Notes under the pieces: model-generated
Databases searched by the model: none
What the model saw: only the letters and a program-made list of their open reading frames with translations
Told to the model about the DNA's origin: nothing
In this document: positions 1 to 5,178 of the stretch, in pieces
How positions within the stretch are numbered: position 1 is the stretch's first letter
Layout: the number at the start of each line of letters is the position of its first letter
Source: Paenibacillus sp.
Lineage (GTDB): Bacteria; Bacillota; Bacilli; Paenibacillales; NBRC-103111
Length of the DNA stretch: 7,264 nt
Assembly: GCA_029239545.1 (NCBI GenBank)
Contig: JARBUQ010000227.1
Span: forward strand, 1-7,264
Direction: 5' to 3'
Made by a program: the position numbers and the translations under genes

Positions 1-591
1 CTCCGCCGCTTCGTACAACTGGGGATCGATTGCCGTAAGCGCCGCCAAATACAAGATCGATTCGTAACCCGCGAATTGCCAGACATCGGAAGCGACATAG
101 ATCGTTCGGAACCATTCGGGCAAATACAGGAAGTTGATCGTTTCCAATCCCAGCCGATCCAACAGCGTATTGACGGCGCCCCCGTTCGGAGACAACACCA
201 GGACAATCATCCCGGCTACGATGACGTTGGATATAAAATAAGGCAAGTAGCTGACGGTTTGTACGAGCCGCTTCAGCATGGCGTGTTTCACCGCATTGAT
301 GGCCAGCGCAAGCAAGAGCGGCGCCGGGAACCCGAAGATAAGCTTATACAGCCCGAGCAGAAGCGTATTCCGCAGCAAGATCGGAAAATCCCGGTTCTGG
401 AAAAACAGTTCGTAGTACTTGAACCCGACCCAGGGGCTTGCCCATACGCCGCGAAACATATTGTAATCCTTGAACGAAATCACAAGTCCAAAAATCGGAG
501 CAAACTTGAACAAGGCATAGTAAAGCAAACAAGGAAGGAATAGAAGCAGTAACAGTCTCCCTCGCACCAAGCTTCTGCCGAATAGTCTCAA
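1..591 (-). CDS. ABC sugar transporter permease, LplB-like (partial, 3' end outside window)
   Basis: This is the first 197 codons of a membrane permease of the binding-protein-dependent ABC sugar transporter family (LplB/YtcP-like, MalF-type role). It would form half of the channel that moves oligosaccharides delivered by the lipoprotein encoded just upstream. Hydrophobic segments lie at about residues 12-37, 71-98, 115-134 and 165-187. Family hallmarks are the FAPIFGLVISFKDYN stretch after the first helix, SPWVGFKYYELFF, and RNTLLLGLYKLIFGFPAPL. The window ends at DPQLYEAAE, which is the beginning of the EAA loop that docks on the ATPase. The start is uncertain. I chose the TTG at 591, giving a short basic N-terminus (LRLFGRSLVRGR), because it lies downstream of the hairpin and follows a purine-rich tract. 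No strong Shine-Dalgarno is visible. An ATG at 685 opens a different frame that would need a frameshift to join. Membership of the family is near certain; the start is not. Confidence 0.9.
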   Translation of the reverse strand, partial: MRLFGRSLVRGRLLLLLFLPCLLYYALFKFAPIFGLVISFKDYNMFRGVWASPWVGFKYYELFFQNRDFPILLRNTLLLGLYKLIFGFPAPLLLALAINAVKHAMLKRLVQTVSYLPYFISNVIVAGMIVLVLSPNGGAVNTLLDRLGLETINFLYLPEWFRTIYVASDVWQFAGYESILYLAALTAIDPQLYEAAE

Positions 592-634
592 TGCCGTTCC
601 ACTCTCTTTCTCTCTCTGACTGGGAAGGATGGAG

Positions 635-675
635 CGAAAAAGCCGGAGCAAGCGGCTGCCGGTCCGGCTTTTTCG
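635..675 (-). terminator. Intercistronic hairpin between binding protein and permease genes
   Basis: Two perfectly complementary 13-nt arms, CGAAAAAGCCGGA and TCCGGCTTTTTCG, enclose a 15-nt loop. The hairpin begins 13 nt after the binding-protein stop codon. On the minus-strand transcript the 3' arm ends in five U residues, so it resembles an intrinsic terminator, although the U tract is short and itself paired. Because the same-strand permease follows, it is probably a leaky terminator or an mRNA-stabilising stem-loop that keeps the binding protein more abundant than the permeases. The stem is seen; its effect is inferred. Confidence 0.7.
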
Positions 676-688
676 ACGGGTTCATGGA

Positions 689-2230
689 TCAGTTGGCTTT
701 CATCGCACGCTCGTTAGCTGCCTTGTATAGATCCACAAGCTTTTGCGCACCCATCTTTTGCAGCTCCTCCACATACTTACTCCACTCACTAATGTTTTTC
801 TCACCTATGATGAATTTCGACGTGCTTTCATCGACGTATTTAGTTATGGAAGCGCTTAAGATACCCAGGTTTTGATTTTCGTCTGAATTGAGAGCAGGGT
901 TGAGCTGCGGACGCGTCTCCACCTTGCGGGCTTGCTCATGCGCCGAACGAAGCTCCGGTGAGAACAAAGCCAGATGGGCATCGAAATCAAACCAGCCATA
1001 CGTGCCGTTCGTCGACAAACCTGTCTTCTGCCTCAGCTCGGTCACGTTCGCATAGTCGGGCTTGAACTTCTTGACTCCGTTCTCTACTGTATAGGTCACA
1101 CCTTCCTTCCCCCAGCTGGAGAGCAGGCGTCCTTGCTCTGAGTAATAGAAGTCCAAGTACTGCGCCGCAGCCTTTACGTTTTTGGATAGCGAAGAGATGG
1201 ACAAGCCTACTGTATTCACAGCCAAATTGATGTTTTTGCTTCCCGGAGGAGTCATAAATGTCATGCCGGCGCCAGGCGTAACTTGACGCAGCGACGCATT
1301 GAATGAATCGATCCGGCCGATGTTGTCAAATGTGATGAACGCCTGATTGTTGTTGATCTGGTCTTCCCACTGCTTGGTCTGCGTCGTCAAATAGTCGGGT
1401 GGAATGAGCTTCTCCTTGTACAGCTTAGCGAGGAATTCCACCATTTTCTTCTGCTCTTCCTGGATCGGCGTGAACTCCCAGGTCTTGGCATCCGCATCGT
1501 AACCGGCTCCGGAGGTATAGACACTGCCCGGCAGTCCAAAATTCGTGCCGATAAGTCCCGTTATGCCCGCCTGGTGGCGGAACGTGAACGGATAGCTGTC
1601 CGGATATAGCTCCTTCAGCTTCTTAAGCGTTGCGTACAGCTCGTCGAAGCTCGCCGGCGGCTTGACCTGATGCTTCTTGAAGATGTCCTCGCGGTACATC
1701 CAAACCTGGCGATTCGTTTCCCCGATGCCGAGGTTCGGCGCGATGTACATTTTGCCGTCGCCCGCGGTGAACTGCTGAGCGGCTTCCGGATTATCCTTCA
1801 GGAACTTGGACAGATTGGGCATCACACTGAGGTGATCCTTCAAGTTGACCAAAGCCCCCTGCTGCCCGAACTTGCTCGCGTTTGCACTCGACATGTACAG
1901 CAAATCCGGCATATCCTTGGAGGCGATTGTCACATTCAAAGCGTCATTGTATACGCCCGATGCGAGCTTGGCTTGCACCTTCACATTGGCCGCTTCTTCG
2001 ATCCACTTCCAGACCGGCCAATCTTCCTTATAGGGCCATGTCGGATGAGATTCTACCATCATGGACAAAGTTGTCGGAGGCGCTTTCGTAGCGGATGGCG
2101 ATGGAGTTGATGCGGATGGTGAAGCTGTAGCGGCAGCCCCCGGTTTTTCTTCCGTTCCGCCGCATGCGGTCAGCAAGGCCAGCAGTGTGAAGCCGACGCC
2201 GAGCCATAAACGTTTTAGTTTGCTCCTCAA
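689..2230 (-). CDS. Extracellular solute-binding lipoprotein of sugar ABC transporter (LplA-like)
   Basis: This 513-residue lipoprotein is predicted to capture a sugar or oligosaccharide outside the membrane and pass it to the permease encoded downstream. It belongs to the large family 1 solute-binding proteins (about 500-550 residues) typical of Paenibacillus LplA/YtcQ-type systems. The signal peptide is RSKLKRLW followed by a hydrophobic core and the lipobox LLTAC, with the lipidated cysteine at residue 23. A Pro/Ser/Thr/Ala-rich linker (about residues 29-54) tethers the two-lobed domain, which starts near ESHPTWPYKEDWPVWKW (60-76). Other family-like parts are DMPDLLYM, GKMYIAPN, MYREDIFKKH and the C-terminal YVEELQKMG. 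The reading frame stays open up to 2482, but the TTG at 2230 is preceded by AAGGGAG at 8 nt and gives a proper lipoprotein signal, so it is preferred. Ligand unknown; aromatic residues suit a carbohydrate. Confidence 0.93.
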   Translation of the reverse strand: MRSKLKRLWLGVGFTLLALLTACGGTEEKPGAAATASPSASTPSPSATKAPPTTLSMMVESHPTWPYKEDWPVWKWIEEAANVKVQAKLASGVYNDALNVTIASKDMPDLLYMSSANASKFGQQGALVNLKDHLSVMPNLSKFLKDNPEAAQQFTAGDGKMYIAPNLGIGETNRQVWMYREDIFKKHQVKPPASFDELYATLKKLKELYPDSYPFTFRHQAGITGLIGTNFGLPGSVYTSGAGYDADAKTWEFTPIQEEQKKMVEFLAKLYKEKLIPPDYLTTQTKQWEDQINNNQAFITFDNIGRIDSFNASLRQVTPGAGMTFMTPPGSKNINLAVNTVGLSISSLSKNVKAAAQYLDFYYSEQGRLLSSWGKEGVTYTVENGVKKFKPDYANVTELRQKTGLSTNGTYGWFDFDAHLALFSPELRSAHEQARKVETRPQLNPALNSDENQNLGILSASITKYVDESTSKFIIGEKNISEWSKYVEELQKMGAQKLVDLYKAANERAMKAN

Positions 2231-2238
2231 GTTCAACT

Positions 2239-2245
2239 CTCCCTT
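2239..2245 (-). promoter_or_regulatory. Ribosome binding site deciding the TTG start of the binding protein
   Basis: AAGGGAG on the minus strand lies 8 nt before the TTG at 2230. Another in-frame TTG at 2236 would leave only 2 nt and is rejected. Upstream in-frame codons would place a non-signal-like stretch before the lipoprotein signal. Confidence 0.75.
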
Positions 2246-2288
2246 TTCGAATGTTTCTAATTGTTGAGCTGCTAGTGAACCGTTGCCT

Positions 2289-2302
2289 CTCTTCGCGAAG
2301 AG
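2289..2302. repeat. 14-bp perfect palindrome in the divergent region
   Basis: CTCTTCGCGAAGAG is a perfect palindrome lying about 60 bp upstream of the binding-protein start, inside its predicted 5' leader. It could be an operator for a dimeric regulator or, in RNA, a 5-bp stem closing a CGCG loop. AraC-family proteins usually bind direct, not inverted, half sites, so it need not be the target of the neighbouring regulator. The symmetry is seen; its function is unknown. Confidence 0.4.
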
Positions 2303-2339
2303 TCGGAATTCTGCCCTCCCGGCGCTTGCCGCTCCGGTC

Positions 2340-2369
2340 TTGCAATTTCCTAATTTCATGATAAATAAT
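2340..2369 (+). promoter_or_regulatory. Candidate sigma-A promoter for the AraC regulator
   Basis: TTGCAA (2340-2345) and AATAAT (2364-2369) are separated by 18 bp, giving a leader of about 110 nt before the GTG at 2486. The -10 lacks the usual first T, so this is a weak match. It overlaps the candidate promoter of the opposite strand. Confidence 0.25.
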
Positions 2370-2394
2370 AGAGGTGCAAATGGAAATGAGCCAA
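2365..2394 (-). promoter_or_regulatory. Candidate sigma-A promoter for the solute-binding protein
   Basis: On the minus strand TTGGCT (2394-2389) and TATTAT (2370-2365) are separated by 18 bp. Transcription would start near 2358, leaving a leader of about 125 nt that contains the 14-bp palindrome. The suboptimal -35 and long spacer are what one expects of a promoter that depends on an activator such as an AraC protein, but this is a by-eye match only. Confidence 0.35.
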
Positions 2395-2473
2395 TCTTCG
2401 AATCTATTGCTTTTGCCGCCCCAATCGTAAAATGGCACATAAAATCGCAAATCGGAACATCATTCATGTGTGG

Positions 2474-2479
2474 AGGAGG
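2474..2479 (+). promoter_or_regulatory. Ribosome binding site deciding the GTG start of the AraC regulator
   Basis: AGGAGG lies 6 nt before the GTG at 2486. The in-frame ATG at 2432 has no comparable site, and the extra 18 residues it would add are not family-like, so GTG is the preferred start. Confidence 0.8.
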
Positions 2480-2485
2480 CATCCT

Positions 2486-4768
2486 GTGAGCAGCTTCGAG
2501 AACATCAATCAGCGCTCCACCAGTTTGTTCACCAAACTGATCGCAAGCTTTTCAATCGTCATCGTCCTCTTTCTGCTGTTCGGCGCTCTTACCTTTATCA
2601 TTTACCGCGAAAATCTTCGCGAGCAAGTGTACAGCTACAACTGGCTGAACTTAAAAAAAACGGTGGACAGCTATGAGAATCAGTTGACTCAAATCAAGAA
2701 CAATTTGTTTCCCTTGTTTTACTCGGATTTGCTGCAGAAGGACAGCGTCTCCCCCACCCTCGAATCGTATTTGTACGGATACGATGTCGGCGTGCAAACG
2801 ACCCAGCGCATCCAGCAGCTTGTCGCGAACCCCTCCTTATATTTGGACAACGTCTTGATTTACTTCAATAAAGAGCCGCTTGTGTTCGAGAAAACCGGCC
2901 TCATTCAGAAGGAATTGATGTTTACCCGTTTCTATGTATCGGAGCGCTTTCCGGCATCGTTTTGGAAAAGCGTGTTCGACGAGCCTTCCTCGTTTCGCGT
3001 GTATCCATCGGCCCAGTTTAAGGAAATCGGCTATGTAGGAGGCAAGCCCGTAAGCGAGAAAAAAGTCGGCAATCTGCTGCTCGCCTTGCTCCAGAACAAA
3101 TTCAACCCGGATTTCTACGTCATGGCCATGCTAAATGCCGATAAGCTGTTCGAGACGCTTCATTACTCCATCAACAGTGAGCTTCACATTATGGACGATG
3201 CCGGACACGTCTATTTCAGCAGCCACCCGAATCCAGATCTTCCAATTGTGGATTGGACCACCTCTAAAGCTCCCCAAGTTGTCGAGCACTCGAAGCAATA
3301 TTACTTTCTCGCTCGGGGCGAAGGCACAGGACTGACGTATGTGAATGTCGTTTCCGCCGCAACCATCGGTTCCAGCCTTTCGTCTTTATATACGACACTA
3401 GCGGTCCTGCTTGGGCTTTTTATCGCTTTGAGCATCGTCGTCTCGTTTTGGCTAAGCGCACGCTTGAACAATCCGATCAAGAGCATGGTGGAATTCGTAC
3501 GCTCCAATACCGCTCATCCGTTTCGTTCGAACATAACAGAGCTCAACTTTTTAACGAACAATTTGCATTCCGCCATACTCGAACGCCGGACCGCCCAACA
3601 ATCGTTGGTCGAGCACCAATCGCTGCTCCGACATTTCGCATACATGAATCAATTGAAAAACATCCCAATGAACCAAACCTTGAAGGCGCTTTCCACCAAC
3701 AGCGAGCTGCTCAGGGTGATCGTATATCGGCTGCATTTCCGTGAAAGCGGGGGCTTGTACGGCGAATCCGAAATCAATCGCCAGTCGGCGTCCACTTGGA
3801 TTCAAGAATTCATCGACCAATCCGTCAAATCGTTCCCAGACGGCGCCCAATCGGTCACCTTCCGCATGGAGAGCGAGCTGCTGGTCTCGATCGTGATCGG
3901 CGTCGGGGAGCAAGAACTGCCTATTCTGCTCGACCAAATGGTAAGTGTATTTCAACGGGATCAGGCGATCTTCTACGTCACGATTGCGCTAAGCGACATT
4001 TGCACCGAAGTATCCAAGCTCACTTCAGCTTATGAGCAAGCAGCCCGTCGATTGGATATGCGGAGACTTGGCGCCGACACTCAAGTGTTGAGCGAAGACG
4101 GGGCCCCCCTGACGGCATTCCGCCTCCGGGTCACCGAGCAGGCTGAATTCGAGATCGCCCTCAAGGCCGGGAACGAGAAGGCGGTCACCACGTTCACAGA
4201 GCTGAAGCTGGCGCAACTGAAGCAGTACGACGCCGGGGAAATCGCATATCGTCAGCTATTGCAGGACCTGAACGCTTGCTTGCTCAGATGTGTGGAGGAG
4301 GAAGGCGGCTCGACCGAACCGGACCATTCTCGCCCACAACCGCTGACGGGCGGCGAGTTATTTCTGTCACTGGGTGTCTTGGAAGCCTCGGTAAGGGTCT
4401 GGTTGCAAGAATCGGCCGATTGGTTCCGCAGGCAGAAGGAGGTGAAGCAGCAAGATCCAGTGCTGCAAACGATCATGGATCTCATTGCCGAGAGGTATCG
4501 CGAGGACTTGTCGTTGGATCTCGTCGCTCACCGGCTTCAACTGACCAGCGGATATGTGTCCACGTATTTCAAAGCGAAGATGGGCGTCAACTTCGTCGAT
4601 TATTTGAATCGGTATCGAATCGATCAAGCCAAGCTTATGCTCGCCGATCCCTCCAACAAAATACAAGATATCGCCGTGCAGTCGGGGTATCAGACGACAG
4701 GTTCTTTTATTAGAACGTTCAAGAAAATAACGGGATATACGCCGGGAGATTTTCGGAAGCTTCAATAG
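2486..4768 (+). CDS. Membrane-anchored AraC-family transcriptional regulator with extracytoplasmic sensor
   Basis: This 760-residue one-component regulator is predicted to sense a signal outside the membrane and bind DNA in the cytoplasm. A first membrane helix (about residues 18-39, LIASFSIVIVLFLLFGALTFII) is followed by about 260 residues outside the cell, of the kind that folds as a Cache/PAS-like sensor. A second helix lies at about 302-324 (YTTLAVLLGLFIALSIVVSFW), then a linker beginning LNNPIKSMVEFV that resembles the start of a HAMP-like segment. A long cytoplasmic middle region follows. The C-terminal AraC DNA-binding domain (about 657-760) has both helix-turn-helix units: LSLDLVAHRLQLTSGYVSTYF and IQDIAVQSGYQTTGSFIRTF, then the family-typical ITGYTPGDFR. 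There is no receiver or kinase domain. Such proteins are common beside LplABC-type transporters in Paenibacillus, and divergence from the binding-protein gene suggests that this is its target. GTG start chosen from the AGGAGG site. Confidence 0.93.
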   Translation: MSSFENINQRSTSLFTKLIASFSIVIVLFLLFGALTFIIYRENLREQVYSYNWLNLKKTVDSYENQLTQIKNNLFPLFYSDLLQKDSVSPTLESYLYGYDVGVQTTQRIQQLVANPSLYLDNVLIYFNKEPLVFEKTGLIQKELMFTRFYVSERFPASFWKSVFDEPSSFRVYPSAQFKEIGYVGGKPVSEKKVGNLLLALLQNKFNPDFYVMAMLNADKLFETLHYSINSELHIMDDAGHVYFSSHPNPDLPIVDWTTSKAPQVVEHSKQYYFLARGEGTGLTYVNVVSAATIGSSLSSLYTTLAVLLGLFIALSIVVSFWLSARLNNPIKSMVEFVRSNTAHPFRSNITELNFLTNNLHSAILERRTAQQSLVEHQSLLRHFAYMNQLKNIPMNQTLKALSTNSELLRVIVYRLHFRESGGLYGESEINRQSASTWIQEFIDQSVKSFPDGAQSVTFRMESELLVSIVIGVGEQELPILLDQMVSVFQRDQAIFYVTIALSDICTEVSKLTSAYEQAARRLDMRRLGADTQVLSEDGAPLTAFRLRVTEQAEFEIALKAGNEKAVTTFTELKLAQLKQYDAGEIAYRQLLQDLNACLLRCVEEEGGSTEPDHSRPQPLTGGELFLSLGVLEASVRVWLQESADWFRRQKEVKQQDPVLQTIMDLIAERYREDLSLDLVAHRLQLTSGYVSTYFKAKMGVNFVDYLNRYRIDQAKLMLADPSNKIQDIAVQSGYQTTGSFIRTFKKITGYTPGDFRKLQ

Positions 4769-4782
4769 TGAAGAACAAACAA

Positions 4783-4821
4783 GCGGCTCAGGAACTGGCG
4801 GATTGCCGGTCTCTAAGCCGC
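4783..4821. terminator. Long imperfect hairpin after the AraC gene (possible terminator)
   Basis: GCGGCT (4783-4788) pairs with AGCCGC (4816-4821), and the inner arms ACTGGC (4794-4799) and GCCGGT (4805-4810) close a 5-nt loop, with small mismatches between. It starts 14 nt after the stop codon, where a terminator is expected. No U run follows on the plus strand. On the minus strand a T-rich stretch (TTGTTTGTTCTT) follows the stem, so it may serve better against antisense transcription. Confidence 0.4.
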
Positions 4822-4864
4822 ACCAATGGCAATCGAGAAAACTCAATAAGCGGTACTCGATCAT

Positions 4865-4883
4865 CTTGACCGTACCGGTCAAG
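4865..4883. repeat. Perfect 8-bp inverted repeat, possible operator or hairpin
   Basis: CTTGACCG and CGGTCAAG flank the 3-nt spacer TAC. It lies about 60 bp upstream of the -35 box of the secreted-enzyme promoter and has no U run. The position suits an activator or repressor site for a dimeric regulator; as RNA it would be a compact stem after the AraC gene. Symmetry is seen, role inferred. Confidence 0.4.
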
Positions 4884-4941
4884 CACTGATTCAGAGGAAA
4901 AGCGCCCTTAAAAAAAGGAAAGAAAACGCATACAAAAAATA

Positions 4942-4970
4942 TTGTAATAGGTATTATACATGTATACAAT
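4942..4970 (+). promoter_or_regulatory. Sigma-A promoter for the secreted carbohydrate-active gene
   Basis: TTGTAA (4942-4947) and TACAAT (4965-4970) are separated by an optimal 17 bp. The surrounding region is A+T rich (A-tracts just upstream at 4909-4940). Transcription should start near 4977, giving a leader of about 200 nt before the ATG at 5179. This is the best promoter match in the window. Confidence 0.6.
4955..4966. repeat. 12-bp palindrome overlapping the -10 box (candidate operator)
   Basis: TATACATGTATA is a perfect palindrome that runs into the first two bases of the -10 hexamer. A dimeric repressor bound here would block RNA polymerase. Sites of this general TATAC/GTATA look are known for some GntR-type regulators, but no such gene is in the window, and the A+T-rich setting makes chance symmetry possible. 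Confidence 0.35.
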
Positions 4971-4997
4971 AGAGATAGTTCCATTAAAAGGAAGGTG

Positions 4998-5138
4998 ATG
5001 TTTGCCCCACGCAGCGGGTGTAGCATTTTACTTACTCTGGAGCACCATTTTTTAATGAAAGGAGGCGTCCCTTCACCACATCACAGACTACCGCGTAAGA
5101 TTAGGTTTCTTCACCAAGTAAACTTACCCTTACTATAA
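4998..5138 (+). CDS. Doubtful 46-codon leader reading frame
   Basis: An ATG at 4998 follows GGAAGG, but only 2 nt separate them, which is too close for efficient initiation. The frame runs to TAA at 5136-5138 and encodes 46 residues beginning MFAPRSGCSILLTLEHHF, with several His and basic residues. I recognise no family, signal peptide or regulatory codon run. It lies entirely within the predicted leader of the secreted-enzyme mRNA, so it could be an uORF, but it is more likely a chance frame. Confidence 0.15.
   Translation: MFAPRSGCSILLTLEHHFLMKGGVPSPHHRLPRKIRFLHQVNLPLL
5057..5065 (+). promoter_or_regulatory. Orphan GAAAGGAGG in the leader, STAB-SD-like
   Basis: GAAAGGAGG is a near-perfect ribosome-binding sequence, yet no ATG, GTG or TTG lies at a usable distance behind it. 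It sits about 114 nt upstream of the real start. The same nonamer at a similar distance is known in the cry3A leader of Bacillus thuringiensis (STAB-SD), where bound 30S subunits block 5' exonucleolytic decay. By analogy it may stabilise this mRNA. Confidence 0.4.
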
Positions 5139-5164
5139 TACTCACTCTGGATCTACCCATTACG

Positions 5165-5171
5165 AAGGAGG
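5165..5171 (+). promoter_or_regulatory. Ribosome binding site deciding the ATG start of the secreted protein
   Basis: AAGGAGG lies 7 nt before the ATG at 5179. An in-frame TTG at 5176 would be only 4 nt away and is disfavoured. A second TATAAT-like box (5134-5139) lies just upstream but has no good -35. Confidence 0.85.
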
Positions 5172-5178
5172 AATATTG

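Larger units (their letters stand above)
4769..5178. other. 410-bp signal-rich intergenic region, no convincing gene
   Basis: Going left to right it holds a long imperfect hairpin just after the regulator gene, an 8-bp inverted repeat, an A-rich stretch, a good promoter overlapped by a palindrome, and a leader of about 200 nt with an orphan Shine-Dalgarno and a doubtful 46-codon reading frame. A long minus-strand reading frame reaching into this region is antisense to the AraC DNA-binding domain and looks like a shadow. I recognise no known riboswitch, T-box or tRNA. Confidence 0.6.

Noticed and set aside
76..543. A 155-codon plus-strand reading frame
   Set aside because: It is antisense to the permease, rich in Gln and Arg as expected from an antisense shadow, and lacks a ribosome binding site.
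344..685. A 113-codon minus-strand reading frame as an independent gene
   Set aside because: From about 600 downward it overlaps the real permease frame and reads as out-of-frame translation. Only its first part is of interest, as a possible displaced permease start.
2028..2450. A 140-codon minus-strand reading frame in the divergent region
   Set aside because: It is shifted relative to the solute-binding protein, overlaps its signal sequence, and has no family resemblance.
2231..2482. Extension of the binding protein to an upstream start at 2482
   Set aside because: It would put over 80 unrelated residues before a clear lipoprotein signal and ignore the AAGGGAG site in front of the TTG at 2230.
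4367..5026. A 219-codon minus-strand reading frame with a hydrophobic N-terminus
   Set aside because: Most of it is antisense to the AraC DNA-binding domain, it has no ribosome binding site or recognisable family, and the hydrophobic start comes from A+T-rich intergenic DNA.
5134..5139. TATAAT as the main promoter of the secreted-enzyme gene
   Set aside because: The -10 is perfect but no acceptable -35 lies 16-18 bp upstream; the promoter at 4942-4970 fits better on both boxes.
4769..5178. Known riboswitch, T-box or catabolite-responsive (cre) element
   Set aside because: I looked for the usual core motifs by eye and found no convincing match; a covariance search could still change this.
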